From: Nocardia puris
Lineage (GTDB): Bacteria > Actinomycetota > Actinomycetes > Mycobacteriales > Mycobacteriaceae
DNA length: 64,000 bases
Assembly (NCBI RefSeq): GCF_003315035.1
Contig: NZ_QNRE01000001.1
Location: 593,224-657,223 of the forward strand
Direction: 5' to 3'
In this document: positions 24,773-34,231 of the stretch, in pieces
How positions within the stretch are numbered: the stretch's first letter is position 1
How the letters are laid out: every line of letters starts with the position of its first letter
Made by a program: the position numbers and the translations under genes
Notes under the pieces: generated by a model
Database searches by the model: none
The model's input: the letters and a program-made list of their open reading frames with translations, nothing else
Told to the model about the DNA's origin: nothing

Positions 24773-25594
24773 CTACTGCTGGGCGGCCTGGCCCTTGTTC
24801 AGGTGCGGGGCGGCCGCGGGGTTGACCTGGGTGGGCGCGGCCTGCTGCTGGCCGCCCGCGGGCAGCGACTCCCCGCGCATGGAGGCGCGGATCTGCTCGA
24901 GCTTGCTGTGCCCGGCCATCTGGATGCTGGCCTGCTGGACCTCCATCATGCGACCCTGCACCGAGTTCTGCGCCAGCTCGGCCGAACCCAGCGCGTTGGC
25001 GTAGCGGCGCTCGATCTTCTCGCGCACCGCGTCCAGGCTCGGGGTGGTGCCGGGCGCGGACAGCGTGGAGTCCATCTGCTGCAGCGAGGCCGAGACCTGC
25101 TCCTGCATCTTGGCCTGCTCCAGCTGGCTGAGCAGCTTGGTGCGCTCGGCGACCTTCTGCTGCAACAGCATCGCGTTCTGCTCGACCGCCTTCTTGGCCT
25201 GCGCGGCGGCCTGCAGCGACTGGTCGTGCAGCACCTTGAGGTCCTCCACCGACTGCTCGGCGGTGACCAGCTGCGCGGCGAAGGCCTCGGCCGCGTTGGT
25301 GTACTGGATCGCCTTCTCGGTGTCGCCCGCGGCCGCGGCCTGGTCGGCCAGCAGCACCGCCTGGCGCGCGTTGGCGTTGAGCTTCTCGACCTCGTCGAGC
25401 TGGCGGTTCAGCTTCATCTCCAGCTGACGCTGGTTGCCGATGACCGACGCGGCCTGCTGTGAGAGGGCCTGGTGCTGCCGCTGGGCTTCCTCGATAGCCT
25501 GCTGGATCTGCACCTTCGGATCCGCGTGCTCCTCGATCTTGGAGTCGAAGAGGGCCATCAGGTATTTCCAGGCCTTGACGAACGGATTAGCCAT
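24773..25594 (-). CDS. pspA: PspA/IM30 phage shock protein A
   Basis: This 273-residue coiled-coil protein of the PspA/Vipp1 family (ESCRT-III-like) would polymerise on damaged membranes. It starts with the amphipathic helix [18 protein letters not shown], then a near-continuous heptad coiled coil with many Gln/Ala/Glu residues ([19 protein letters not shown]). A flexible Gly/Gln/Pro tail closes it. It is equivalent to Rv2744c, the mycobacterial 35-kDa antigen. A clear GGAGGCGGGAT precedes ATG 25594. The gene lies 192 nt downstream of clgR, so it may have its own promoter besides read-through from clgR. Confidence 0.93.
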   Translation of the reverse strand: MANPFVKAWKYLMALFDSKIEEHADPKVQIQQAIEEAQRQHQALSQQAASVIGNQRQLEMKLNRQLDEVEKLNANARQAVLLADQAAAAGDTEKAIQYTNAAEAFAAQLVTAEQSVEDLKVLHDQSLQAAAQAKKAVEQNAMLLQQKVAERTKLLSQLEQAKMQEQVSASLQQMDSTLSAPGTTPSLDAVREKIERRYANALGSAELAQNSVQGRMMEVQQASIQMAGHSKLEQIRASMRGESLPAGGQQQAAPTQVNPAAAPHLNKGQAAQQ

Positions 25595-25786
25595 CGATTG
25601 ATCCCGCCTCCATCTGATGTACCGCTTGACGCGGCCGGGGCCCGCGACTTTCGCGCGCCCGGTTATTGCCTATCCTCCACCATGCGGCAGCCGGACCGGA
25701 GCAACCCGGCCCGATCGACGCCTACTACAGAATCTAGCCGTTTTCGGCGCCCGCCCGCAGCGTTGCCCGCGAGCGGGCGTATTCGC

Positions 25787-26218
25787 TCAGTTGCTCTTCA
25801 CCAGGACCAGCATGTCGGCCTTGGGGGCCGGGATGACGATCCTGGTCTCCTCGGCGATCCGGTGGCGGGCGTCGGCGCCCGCGGACATGGTCGCGGCGGC
25901 GGGCTCGCCCGCGGCCTCGGCGGGGGCGGGGGCCTCGCTGCGCTCGGCCTCCGGCACCGCGGCGGCCTCCTCCACGGGTGGTCCGTCGGCACCCGCCATC
26001 ACCGTGCTCACGTCCCACAGCACGCGCGACAGCGGCACGTCCAGCGCCGCGCAGATGGCCGCCAGCAGCTCGCTGGAGGCCTCCTTGCGGCCCCGTTCGA
26101 CCTCGGACAGGTAGCCGAGGCTCACCCGCGCGGAGGTGGACACCTCGCGCAGGGTTCGGTGCTGGGCGAGACGAGCACGCCGCAGACTGTCCCCGATCGC
26201 CTCTCGCAGCAGCGTCAT
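25787..26218 (-). CDS. clgR: ClgR, XRE-type activator of Clp protease and psp genes
   Basis: This 143-residue regulator has an N-terminal helix-turn-helix: [18 protein letters not shown] start, [31 protein letters not shown] at residues 22-52, which is almost invariant in ClgR. A variable acidic Ala/Pro/Glu linker follows. The end has [22 protein letters not shown], where Clp degradation signals lie in relatives. It activates clpP/clpC and, in mycobacteria, the psp genes after envelope stress. ATG 26218 has AAGGAGAT upstream. An ECF-sigma-type promoter is visible about 75 nt upstream. Confidence 0.93.
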   Translation of the reverse strand: MTLLREAIGDSLRRARLAQHRTLREVSTSARVSLGYLSEVERGRKEASSELLAAICAALDVPLSRVLWDVSTVMAGADGPPVEEAAAVPEAERSEAPAPAEAAGEPAAATMSAGADARHRIAEETRIVIPAPKADMLVLVKSN

Positions 26219-26291
26219 GTCGATCTCCTTCGCTCCCGATCGCCCGGCGCCGCCCCGAGGGCAGGCCACGCGTGCACCGTTCTTTCCAGCA

Positions 26292-26320
26292 CAACGTGCC
26301 GGGGTGCCGCGATGGTTCCC
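26292..26320 (-). promoter_or_regulatory. Candidate SigE-type (ECF) promoter of clgR
   Basis: On the minus strand GGGAACC, 17 bases, then CGTTG resembles the mycobacterial sigma-E consensus GGAAC-N(15-17)-CGTT. It ends 74 nt before the clgR start. In M. tuberculosis clgR and the psp genes are members of the SigE regulon, so the match fits in function as well as sequence. The spacing is at the long end. Confidence 0.6.
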
Positions 26321-26327
26321 GCGAAAC

Positions 26328-26819
26328 TCAGCCGCCCTGAACGCACCGCAGCAGTTCCCGCACCGCGACGCGGGTCGCGGTGTGTCTGATCGTCCACCGG
26401 TCGCCCGGGAGTTGCAACCGCATCACCTCGGAGTGCCACGGTCCGGACAGGCCGAGGAACACCGTGCCCACCGGATGCCCGTCCTGGATATCGGGTCCGG
26501 CGACGCCGGTCAGGCCGATCCCCCAGTCGGCGCCGCAGCGGGCCCTGGCGCCCGCCGCGAGCTGTTCGGCGGCGCCCGCCGACACCGGTCCCTCGGTGGC
26601 GAGCAGGTCGGCGCCGACGTCGGCGAGGGTGTGTTTGAGGTCGGTGGCGTACACCACGAGCCCGCCGCGCAGCACCTTGCTGGCCCCGGGCACCCCGGCG
26701 ACGGTCGCGGCCACCAGGCCCGCCGTGAGCGATTCGGCGGTGGCCACGGTGTGGCCCGTCGCGGTGAGCGCGCGCACCAGCTCGGCCGCGTCGGTGCCGG
26801 TGGTGAGCGGATCGGTCAT
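26328..26819 (-). CDS. cinA: CinA-family nicotinamide-nucleotide amidohydrolase
   Basis: This 163-residue single-domain CinA C-terminal (PncC) protein deamidates NMN to NaMN in NAD salvage. It shows the family sequence [30 protein letters not shown] (TAESLT near residues 27-32) and [31 protein letters not shown]. The N-terminal molybdopterin-like domain of long CinA proteins is absent, as is usual here. The ATG overlaps the pgsA stop by 4 nt, so the two genes are coupled. The clgR promoter begins just past its stop codon. Confidence 0.93.
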   Translation of the reverse strand: MTDPLTTGTDAAELVRALTATGHTVATAESLTAGLVAATVAGVPGASKVLRGGLVVYATDLKHTLADVGADLLATEGPVSAGAAEQLAAGARARCGADWGIGLTGVAGPDIQDGHPVGTVFLGLSGPWHSEVMRLQLPGDRWTIRHTATRVAVRELLRCVQGG

Positions 26820-27475
26820 GCGGCGCGGTTCCGCGCCGATCCGCCCGCGAACCACACCCGCGCGGCCTGGCCGACGTAGTCGAGCCCGGTGACGACGGTG
26901 AGCGCGACCGCCACGTACATCAGCGCCATGCCCGCGGTGGCGAAACCGCCGGCCAGCGGCAGCAGCAGCACCCCGATGGCGACAGACTGCACCAGCGTCT
27001 TGAGCTTGCCGCCGCGCCCGGCCGGGATCACCCCGCGCCGCACCACCAGCAGCCGCAACAGCGTGATGCCCAGTTCGCGGCCGCAGATGACGAGGGTGAT
27101 CCACCAGGGCACATCGCCCAGCACGGAGAGCCCGATGAGGGCCGCGCCGATGAGCGCCTTGTCGGCGATCGGGTCGGCGAGCTTGCCGAAATCGGTGACC
27201 AGCCCGTACTTGCGGGCCAGCTGACCGTCGAAGCGGTCGGTGATGGCGGCCAAGGCGAACAGCGCGGTGGCGGTGATCCGCCAGGCGGTGTCGTGCCCGC
27301 CGCCCGCGAAGAGCGCGAGCACGAACAGCGGCACGATCGCGATGCGCGCCATGGTGAGCACGTTGGCGATATTGAGCAGCGGGACCGGCGTCTCCGCCGC
27401 GACGCCGGACGCCTCCGGACGCCGCAGACCCGCCTCGGGCCAGCCCCGATCGATTTCCTCCGGCTGCACGCTCAT
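26816..27475 (-). CDS. pgsA: CDP-alcohol phosphatidyltransferase (phosphatidylglycerophosphate synthase)
   Basis: This 219-residue membrane enzyme moves a phosphatidyl group from CDP-diacylglycerol to glycerol-3-phosphate in anionic lipid synthesis. The invariant family motif is intact: DRFDGQLARKYGLVTDFGKL with the last Asp in ADPIADK (D-x2-D-G-x2-A-R-x8-G-x3-D-x3-D, about residues 80-102). Several hydrophobic helices follow. A polar N-terminal extension of about 30 residues precedes the first helix. Its place between cinA and argA matches Rv2746c (pgsA3). It diverges from argA. Confidence 0.93.
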   Translation of the reverse strand: MSVQPEEIDRGWPEAGLRRPEASGVAAETPVPLLNIANVLTMARIAIVPLFVLALFAGGGHDTAWRITATALFALAAITDRFDGQLARKYGLVTDFGKLADPIADKALIGAALIGLSVLGDVPWWITLVICGRELGITLLRLLVVRRGVIPAGRGGKLKTLVQSVAIGVLLLPLAGGFATAGMALMYVAVALTVVTGLDYVGQAARVWFAGGSARNRAA

Positions 27476-27618
27476 GCCCCCGCCCCGCACGCGAGCGTCG
27501 CGGAAACGACCACGCGCACATCCGTCGGCGCTACCCCGGCGCGATGCGGTGAGCGGAACGACAGGATGTGCGGCACACAATCAGACTATCGGTAACCCGG
27601 CCGACTACTGTGCACCCC

Positions 27619-28185
27619 ATGACCTCTCGGGGACCGGCAGGTGGTCCGACCAGCGACACGTATCCGAGCGCGGCAGCCGCCGCGCCTGGCGCGGGCCCCG
27701 TCGTGCGACGAGCGCGAACCTCTGACGTTCCGCAGATCAAGAGCCTGGTCGACGTGTACGCGGGCCGTATCCTGCTGGAGAAGAACCTGGTCACGCTCTA
27801 CGAGGCGGTGCAGGAGTTCTGGGTCGCCGAGTGGGACGGCCGTGTGGTCGGCTGTGGCGCGCTGCACGTGCTGTGGGCCGATCTGGGCGAAGTGCGCACC
27901 GTGGCGGTGCACCCCGACGTCAAGGGCGCCGGCGTGGGCAAGCTGATCGTGCGGCGGCTGATCGCGGTGGCACGGGAACTGGAGCTGCGCAGGCTGTTCG
28001 TGCTGACCTTCGAGGTGGAGTTCTTCGCGCGGCACGGGTTCGCCGAGATCGACGGCACCCCGGTCACCGCCGAGGTCTACGCCGAGATGTGCCGGTCCTA
28101 CGACACCGGCGTCGCCGAGTTCCTCGACCTGAGTTATGTGAAACCGAACACTCTCGGCAACACCCGCATGCTGCTCACCCTCTGA
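27619..28185 (+). CDS. argA: Amino-acid N-acetyltransferase (short, GNAT-only ArgA)
   Basis: This 188-residue GNAT enzyme is predicted to acetylate glutamate for arginine synthesis, as the stand-alone Rv2747 enzyme does. The GNAT core has VVRRARTSDVPQIKSLVD at the start and LGEVRTVAVHPDVKGAGVGKLIV as the acetyl-CoA pyrophosphate loop (V-x-x-x-x-G-x-G). LRRLFVLTFEVEFFARHGFAEID follows as the typical late strand. No kinase-like domain is present. Start ATG 27619 is chosen at the end of the pgsA-argA divergent region. The first 25 residues are low-complexity. Confidence 0.88.
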   Translation: MTSRGPAGGPTSDTYPSAAAAAPGAGPVVRRARTSDVPQIKSLVDVYAGRILLEKNLVTLYEAVQEFWVAEWDGRVVGCGALHVLWADLGEVRTVAVHPDVKGAGVGKLIVRRLIAVARELELRRLFVLTFEVEFFARHGFAEIDGTPVTAEVYAEMCRSYDTGVAEFLDLSYVKPNTLGNTRMLLTL

Positions 28186-28213
28186 GATCCCCCCGTTCGA
28201 GAAAGCGAAAGCC

Positions 28214-28495
28214 GTGCCGATCTTCGCCGTCCACTACACCTACTCCGAGGCCACCGTCGCGGCCCGCGACACCCACCGCCCCGAGCACCGGGCCTGGTTG
28301 AACGGGCTCGTCGAGGCGGGCACGGTGCTCTCCACCGGCCCGTACCCGGACGGTTCCGGCGCGCTGCTGCTCTTCCGCGCCGACGACGCGGCCACGCTCG
28401 AGGAGTTGCTGGCGCACGACCCGTTCGCCAGGGAGAACCTCATCGACGCGGTCCGCGCCGTCGAGTGGAAGCCGGTGATGGGCGCGTTCGCCTGA
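28214..28495 (+). CDS. YciI-family protein
   Basis: This 93-residue dimeric alpha/beta barrel protein has the YciI pattern: FAVHYTYSEATVAARDTHRPEHRAWLNGL with a conserved His-Asp arrangement. GTVLSTGPYPDGSGALLLFRAD then HDPFARENLIDAV follow. The family includes dehydrochlorinase-like and unknown enzymes. It begins at GTG 28214, 28 nt after argA on the same strand, so it is probably cotranscribed. No specific substrate can be assigned. Confidence 0.85.
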   Translation: MPIFAVHYTYSEATVAARDTHRPEHRAWLNGLVEAGTVLSTGPYPDGSGALLLFRADDAATLEELLAHDPFARENLIDAVRAVEWKPVMGAFA

Positions 28496-28538
28496 CGCGG
28501 ACGCTCGCCCGGCGCGAGGCCGGGCGCGCACCCTGCGG

Positions 28539-29543
28539 CTAGGACTCGGACTTGGTCGAGGTCGAGGACGCGGCCTTGCCCCTGGTCTTGATCAGGCTGG
28601 CCACGGTGGCGATCACCAGGATGCCGAGGATCACGCTCAGCGACACCGGGGTGGTGATCTCCGGGACCTTCACGTGCTCACCGCCGTTGATGAACGGCAG
28701 CGTGTTCTCGTGCAGCGCGTGCAGCACCAGCTTGATGCCGATGAACGCCAGGATGGCCGACAGACCGTAGGACAGGTACACCAGGCGGTCCAGCAGGCCG
28801 CCGATCAGGAAGTACAGCTGACGCAGGCCCATGAGCGCGAACGCGTTGGCGGTGAACACCAGGTACGGCTCCTGGGTGAGGCCGTAGATCGCGGGGATGG
28901 AGTCCAGCGCGAACAGCAGGTCGGCGAAGCCGATGGCCAGCAGCGCCAGCAGTAGCGGGGTCACCACGCGCTTGCCGTCGATCCGCACGACCAGCTTGTC
29001 GCCGTGGTACTCCTCGGTGGTCGGCAGATAGCGCTTGGCGAGCGCGACGATGCGGCTGTCGCGCTTCTCCTCGGCCTCCACCTCGTGCCCGCTCTCGCGC
29101 AGCAGGTTCACGGCCGTATAGATCAGGAACGCGCCGAACAGGTAGAACACCCAACTGAAGGCGTTGATGGCGGCGGCGCCGATCGCGATGAAGACACCGC
29201 GCATGACCAGCGCCAGCACGATGCCGATGAGCAGCACCTTCTGCTGGTAGATCCGCGGCACCGCGAACGTGGTCATGATGATGAGGAAGATGAACAGGTT
29301 GTCCACCGAGAGGGCCTTCTCGGTGACGAAACCGGCGTAGTACTCCCCGGCGTAGGTCGAGCCCCACTGCCAGGCGACGATCCCGCCGAAGGCCAGCGCC
29401 AACGCGATGTAGAACGCCGACCAGAAGCCGGATTCGCGGAAGGTCGGCTCGTGCGGCGTACGGACGTGCGCGAAGAAGTCGAAGACGAACAGCCCGAGGA
29501 TCACCGCGATCGTGATCACCCAGACGAGTGCGGTCACCTGCAT
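28539..29543 (-). CDS. TerC-family integral membrane protein
   Basis: This 334-residue protein has about nine membrane helices and the TerC pattern: ALALAFGGIVAW, EKALSVDNLFIFLIIMTTFAVP, and later GFADLLFALDSIPAIYGLT. Acidic residues inside the helices (Asp of SVDN and of ALDSIPA) are typical metal-site residues. Family members act in manganese efflux, tellurite tolerance and metallation of exported proteins. ATG 29543 is the best start. It diverges from the GAP-family gene across 131 nt. Confidence 0.9.
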   Translation of the reverse strand: MQVTALVWVITIAVILGLFVFDFFAHVRTPHEPTFRESGFWSAFYIALALAFGGIVAWQWGSTYAGEYYAGFVTEKALSVDNLFIFLIIMTTFAVPRIYQQKVLLIGIVLALVMRGVFIAIGAAAINAFSWVFYLFGAFLIYTAVNLLRESGHEVEAEEKRDSRIVALAKRYLPTTEEYHGDKLVVRIDGKRVVTPLLLALLAIGFADLLFALDSIPAIYGLTQEPYLVFTANAFALMGLRQLYFLIGGLLDRLVYLSYGLSAILAFIGIKLVLHALHENTLPFINGGEHVKVPEITTPVSLSVILGILVIATVASLIKTRGKAASSTSTKSES

Positions 29544-29674
29544 ATCGCGGCCCTGTCGGAGTTGGTGGTCATGACGGCCATACTGCCCGATTTGTCCGTT
29601 CGTGTCGGCTTGCGGGGTCGTTGCCGCCCCATGATTCCACACACACCTGCCGCCCCCGTAAGGTCGGTGGCGTC

Positions 29675-30349
29675 ATGTCGACCTTGCTCCTGGCGCTCGC
29701 CGGATTCGCCTTCCTGGATTCCCTGGACCTGCTGCTGGTGGGCGTCACGGCGGCCGTGGTCGCCGACAGCAAGCTGGCCCGCCGCTCACCGCTGCCGGGC
29801 GGGCTGAGCTTCGTGGCGGGCGTGTTCGCGATGACCACCGCGTTCGGCATCCTGACCGTGCTCGGCATCGGCTGGCTCACCGAGCTGGTCGATTTCCGGA
29901 TGACGCCCGCCATTCGCTACCGGGGTGAACTGGTGGCCGCCGCGGTGCTGCTGGCGCTGGCCGCGCTGCCCGCGGGTTCGGTGCGCGAGCCACCGGCGTG
30001 GGCCGTGCGCGCCCGCAGGCGCCCCTGGGTGCTCGCGCTCGTCGGGATGGCCATCGGCCTGGCGCAGGCGCCGACGGCGGTGCCGTACCTGGCCGGTCTG
30101 GCGATGCTCTCCGCCCGCCAGCCGCCGGGGTGGCCCGCGATCATCGTCGTCTACTGCGTGCTGGCGCTCTCGCTGCCGCTACTGGTGCTCGCGCTGGCCG
30201 CCCGCGACACGCGGCGCACCCGCCGCGCCTACCGGGCCGTCCTGCGCGGGATGACCCGCTACGGCCCGGCGTCGGTGCGCATCCTGTTCGCGCTCTTCGG
30301 CATCGCCCTGCTGGTGGACGCGCTGATCCACCACACCCACCTGTGGTGA
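29675..30349 (+). CDS. GAP/Sap-family membrane protein
   Basis: This 224-residue protein with six predicted helices resembles the actinobacterial GAP (Sap) family associated with export of glycopeptidolipids and sulfolipids: FAFLDSLDLLLVGVTAAVV at the start, GLSFVAGVFAMTTAFGILTVLG, then GMAIGLAQAPTAVPYLAGLAML. These are small LysE-like transporters. It diverges from the TerC gene and ends 4 nt before the convergent ftsK stop. The cargo is unknown. Confidence 0.78.
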   Translation: MSTLLLALAGFAFLDSLDLLLVGVTAAVVADSKLARRSPLPGGLSFVAGVFAMTTAFGILTVLGIGWLTELVDFRMTPAIRYRGELVAAAVLLALAALPAGSVREPPAWAVRARRRPWVLALVGMAIGLAQAPTAVPYLAGLAMLSARQPPGWPAIIVVYCVLALSLPLLVLALAARDTRRTRRAYRAVLRGMTRYGPASVRILFALFGIALLVDALIHHTHLW

Positions 30350-30353
30350 GCGC

Positions 30354-32924
30354 TCACTCCTCGGGTTCGGGCGCCTCGTCCCCGCCGCCGCGGATCGACC
30401 ACAGCACACCGTCGAGTTCGTCGGGTTTGACCAGCACGTCGCGGGCCTTGGACCCCTCGCTGGGCCCCACCACGCCGCGCGTCTCCATGAGGTCCATGAG
30501 CCGCCCGGCCTTGGCGAACCCGACGCGCAGTTTGCGCTGCAACATCGACGTGGAGCCGAACTGCGAGGTGACCACCAGTTCGACCGCCTGGACCAGCAAT
30601 TCGAGATCGTCGCCGATATCGGGATCGACGTCCTTCTTCTCGCCGGCCTTGGCCGCGGTGACGCCCTCCTGGTAGTCCGGCTCGGCCTGGTTCTTGGCGA
30701 AGTCGACGACGCCGTGGATCTCCTCGTCGCTGATGAACGCGCCCTGCAGGCGGGTGGGTTTGCCCGCGCCCATCGGCAGGAACAGACCGTCGCCCATGCC
30801 GATCAGCTTCTCGGCGCCGGGCTGGTCCAGGATGACGCGCGAGTCGGTGAGCGAGGACGTCGCGAACGCCAGCCGCGACGGCACGTTCGTCTTGATCAGG
30901 CCGGTCACCACGTCCACCGACGGCCGCTGGGTGGCCAGCACCAGGTGGATGCCCGCCGCGCGCGCCTTCTGCGTGATGCGCACGATCGCGTCCTCCACAT
31001 CGCGCGGCGCGGTCATCATGAGGTCGGCCAGCTCGTCCACGATGGCCAGGATGTACGGATAGGGCCGGTAGACGCGCTCGCTGCCCAGCGGGGCGGTGAT
31101 GGCGCCCGACTTCACCTTCTTGTTGAAGTCGTCGATGTGGCGCACCTTGTTGGCCTGCATGTCCTGGTAGCGCTGCTCCATCTCCTCCACCAGCCAGGCC
31201 AGCGCGGCGGCGGCCTTCTTCGGCTGGGTGATGATGGGCGTGATCAGGTGCGGAATGCCTTCGTAGGGCGTGAGTTCCACCATCTTCGGGTCGATCAGGA
31301 TCATCCTGACCTCCTCCGGCGTGGCCCGCTGCAACAGCGAGACCAGCATGGAGTTCACGAAGCTGGACTTACCGGAGCCGGTGGAACCCGCGACGAGCAG
31401 GTGCGGCATCTTGGCCAGGTTCGCCGAGACGAACTCGCCCTCGATGTTCTTGCCGAGACCGATCACCAGCGGGTGGTGGTCGTTGCGGGTGGAGGGCGCC
31501 TTGAGCACATCGGCCAGGCGCACCAGTTCGCGGTCGGAGTTGGGCACCTCGATGCCGACCGCCGACTTGCCGGGGATCGGCGCGAGCAGCCGCACGTTCT
31601 CGGTGGCCACCGCGTAGGCGATATTGCGGGCCAGCGCGGTGATCTTCTCGACCTTCACGCCGGGCCCGAGCTCCACCTCGTAGCGGGTGACCGTCGGGCC
31701 GCGCACGAATCCGGTGACCGCCGCGTCGATCTTGAACTGCACCAGCACCTCGGTGATCGCCTCGATCATCGATTCGTTGGCGGCGCTGCGCTTCTTGGGC
31801 GGATCGCCGTCGGTGAGCAGGCTCAGCGGCGGCAGCGTGTAGTCGCCCTCGATGACGCGGTCCGCCACGAACTCCGGCTCCTTCGGGGGCGGCGGAGTCT
31901 GGTCCTGGACCTTGGGCGCGGGCTTCTTCTTCGGCTTCGGGGGCGCCGGAGGCGGTTCGGCGGCGATGGGTTTGGCGTCGCGCAGCGGCGGTTCGCCCAG
32001 CACCTCGGTGACCTCGTCGGAGCCGCCGAACTCGTCGGGCGGGTAGTTCTCGTCGGGCGTGCGGCCGCGGCGGCGGGAGGCGGTGCGACGCACCGGGAAA
32101 CCCTCGGGGTCGTAGTCGGCCGGGTCGAATTCGCCGCGCTCGGGCGCGAATTCGCCGTATTCGTCACCGCCCGCGGCGGTGCCGAAGTATTCGCGCAAGC
32201 GTTGCGGCACCTCGCGCACGGTGGTGCCGGTGAGCAGCAGGACGCCGAAGACGATGGCCAGCACCAGAATCGGCACCGCCAGCCAGGCGGTGAGCCCGTC
32301 GGCCAGCGGTCCGCCGATGACGAATCCGACGAAACCGGCGGCGCGGGAACGGCCGTGCGCGTCGGTGGGCGCGCCCGCCGCCAGATGCCAGATGCCCAGC
32401 AGCGGCAACCCGACGAGCAGCCCGCCCAGCACGAGGCGCGGCCGGATCTCGGGATGCGGTTCGGTGCGCATGAGGATGACGGCGATGCCCGTCGCGACGA
32501 ACGGCAGCGCGGCCGACGCGGATCCGGAGACCGCGCGGATCGCCTCCTCCACCCAGCGTCCGATCGGGCCGCCCGCCGAGAGCCACACCGCCGCGGCGAT
32601 GACGCCGCTGAGCGCGATGAGTCCCAGCGCGATGCCGTCGCGGCGGTGGCCGTGTTCGATCTCGCCCGCGCGGCTGAGCGTGCGGGTGGTGGCGCCGACG
32701 CCGCGCGCGAGCATGGTCCAGCCGCCGGTGACGCTGCGTTTGAACACCGCGAGTGGCGCGGTGTTCGACGCCCGGCGCGCGGGCCTGCGGGCGGGCGCGG
32801 GACGTCCGCGCGCGGCCGTGCCACGGCGCGGTGTGGCGGAACGAGAGCGCGCCGCGGTGGTCCTCCCCCGGGTCGATCCCGCCCGCGCACGAGGTGTCGT
32901 GGTGCCGCGGGACTTACCTGCCAT
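30354..32924 (-). CDS. ftsK: DNA translocase FtsK/SpoIIIE
   Basis: This 856-residue hexameric DNA pump clears chromosome ends from the division septum. A basic Ser/Arg/Ala-rich N-terminus (about 90 residues) precedes four membrane helices (about residues 95-240). A Pro/Lys linker follows, then the motor with Walker A AGSTGSGKSS and Walker B RMILIDPKMVEL. The end is a winged-helix gamma domain (LLVQAVELVVTSQFGSTSMLQRKLRVGFAKAGRLMD, partial), which reads the KOPS polarity sites. The length and plan fit mycobacterial FtsK. It is a backbone gene equivalent to Rv2748c. Confidence 0.96.
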   Translation of the reverse strand: MAGKSRGTTTPRARAGSTRGRTTAARSRSATPRRGTAARGRPAPARRPARRASNTAPLAVFKRSVTGGWTMLARGVGATTRTLSRAGEIEHGHRRDGIALGLIALSGVIAAAVWLSAGGPIGRWVEEAIRAVSGSASAALPFVATGIAVILMRTEPHPEIRPRLVLGGLLVGLPLLGIWHLAAGAPTDAHGRSRAAGFVGFVIGGPLADGLTAWLAVPILVLAIVFGVLLLTGTTVREVPQRLREYFGTAAGGDEYGEFAPERGEFDPADYDPEGFPVRRTASRRRGRTPDENYPPDEFGGSDEVTEVLGEPPLRDAKPIAAEPPPAPPKPKKKPAPKVQDQTPPPPKEPEFVADRVIEGDYTLPPLSLLTDGDPPKKRSAANESMIEAITEVLVQFKIDAAVTGFVRGPTVTRYEVELGPGVKVEKITALARNIAYAVATENVRLLAPIPGKSAVGIEVPNSDRELVRLADVLKAPSTRNDHHPLVIGLGKNIEGEFVSANLAKMPHLLVAGSTGSGKSSFVNSMLVSLLQRATPEEVRMILIDPKMVELTPYEGIPHLITPIITQPKKAAAALAWLVEEMEQRYQDMQANKVRHIDDFNKKVKSGAITAPLGSERVYRPYPYILAIVDELADLMMTAPRDVEDAIVRITQKARAAGIHLVLATQRPSVDVVTGLIKTNVPSRLAFATSSLTDSRVILDQPGAEKLIGMGDGLFLPMGAGKPTRLQGAFISDEEIHGVVDFAKNQAEPDYQEGVTAAKAGEKKDVDPDIGDDLELLVQAVELVVTSQFGSTSMLQRKLRVGFAKAGRLMDLMETRGVVGPSEGSKARDVLVKPDELDGVLWSIRGGGDEAPEPEE

Positions 32925-33040
32925 GGACCCAGGCTAGCGGGAAGCGCCCCATTCCCACCATCCGCAACACACGTATCGTCCGTCCCAATCGCCCCGGTCG
33001 GGCCCGAAATCGGCCGCTCGCGACGCGGAACGGCGCGGTT

Positions 33041-33658
33041 TCAGACCGAACGGTCCAAGCTGAGCACGGTGCGGATCGCGTCCGGATCGCCCTCGGTCTC
33101 CAACCGCACCTGATCGCGGCCGAACGCATGCAGCAGCAGTTCCGACGGCGCGGCGACCAGACTCACCACCGGCTCGGCCACCCGCTTCGCGGTGACCGTC
33201 TCCCCGCCCGGCGTACGGAGCACGACCGTGACGGGCGAGGCGCGGTAGGCCATCTTCCCGACGCGGCGCACCAGCCGCCACAGCTTCTCCTCGTCGGCGG
33301 CGGCGAGTTCGCGCGGCGCCCAACCGGGTTCGGCGCGGCGCACATCCTCGTGGTGGATGAACATCTCGCTCAGATTCGCCAGCGCGTCCACGGGCTTGAG
33401 CGGCGACCACCACGGCGGACCGGTGCGCACCAGCTCCAGCAGCTCGGGAAAGGGCTTGCGCGCCACCTTGTCCTGCACGGATGCCAGGTAGCCCGCGAAC
33501 GGCTTCAGCAGGATGCCGGGAGCGGCGTCGGGCCTGCGCTCCCGGACGATCAGGTGCGCCGCCAGATCGCGCACGGTCCATTCGCCGCACAGGGTCGCCG
33601 CGTCGGGACCCGCCACGTTCATCGCGTCCACCAGGTCCGAGCGCTCTCGCTGTGCCAT
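33041..33658 (-). CDS. TIGR03085-family metal-binding protein (DinB-like fold)
   Basis: This 205-residue protein begins MAQRERSDLVDAMNVAGPDA and shows the family signature TLCGEWTVRDLAAHLIVRERRPDAA (His metal ligand). MFIHHEDVRRA supplies two further histidines, and SELLLHAFGRDQV follows near the end. These fit the DinB/mycothiol-dependent maleylpyruvate isomerase-type four-helix bundle, in which a His triad binds a divalent metal. A thiol-transfer role is possible but unproven. Start ATG 33658 is preferred over an upstream in-frame Met. It lies upstream of ftsK on the same strand. Confidence 0.82.
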   Translation of the reverse strand: MAQRERSDLVDAMNVAGPDAATLCGEWTVRDLAAHLIVRERRPDAAPGILLKPFAGYLASVQDKVARKPFPELLELVRTGPPWWSPLKPVDALANLSEMFIHHEDVRRAEPGWAPRELAAADEEKLWRLVRRVGKMAYRASPVTVVLRTPGGETVTAKRVAEPVVSLVAAPSELLLHAFGRDQVRLETEGDPDAIRTVLSLDRSV

Positions 33659-33805
33659 GCTCACGCGCAGAACATATCCCACGGCGGCGCCGTGGAGACA
33701 GGCCGAAAACGCGATTCGCGAGTTTCGGACTGGCTTCCTACGGCGTTGCTCGGTAGCTTGTCACTCGTCCATAGGGTCGTGGACCTTTCCAGAAGGGGAT
33801 TCGTC

Positions 33806-34174
33806 TTGAAGAAGTTCTTCACCGCCGCCGCGGTCATCGTGGCGACGGTCGGTTCGATGCTGGTGACCGCGCCGGCCGCGGAAGCCCAGTACGGGTACTA
33901 CGGTGCGATCGCCGTGTCGCGCAGCGGCGCCTACGGCATCGCCAACAACTACGGCAGCTACGCCGAGGCCGAGAACGCCGCCGTGGGCGTGTGCGGCGCG
34001 GGCTGCTACACGCTGGTGTCGTGGACCAACGGCTGCGGCGTGCTCGCCAGCAACCGGTCGTACTGGAGCGGCGCCGCGCGCGCCAGCTACTCCGCCGCCC
34101 GCTCGGCCGCGCTGGGCCGCCTGTCCGGCGGCTGGGTCGTCGACTGGCGCTGCACCTCCGGCTACTCGCTGTAG
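33806..34174 (+). CDS. Secreted DUF4189 protein
   Basis: This 122-residue exported protein has a signal peptide (KKFF start, hydrophobic core, cleavage after AEA near residue 27). The DUF4189 domain follows: YGAIAVSRSGAYGIANNYGSYAEAENAAVGVCG, with four cysteines that could form two disulfides. The start is probably TTG 33806, with GAAGGGGAT at good spacing; a GTG 10 codons upstream is possible. The same strand continues to the lipoprotein 57 nt later. The function of the family is unknown. Confidence 0.78.
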   Translation: MKKFFTAAAVIVATVGSMLVTAPAAEAQYGYYGAIAVSRSGAYGIANNYGSYAEAENAAVGVCGAGCYTLVSWTNGCGVLASNRSYWSGAARASYSAARSAALGRLSGGWVVDWRCTSGYSL

Positions 34175-34231
34175 TCCGACACCTTCGCGTCCGGCACCGG
34201 ACCGCGACTCACTTCCAAACAGGGGAATCAC

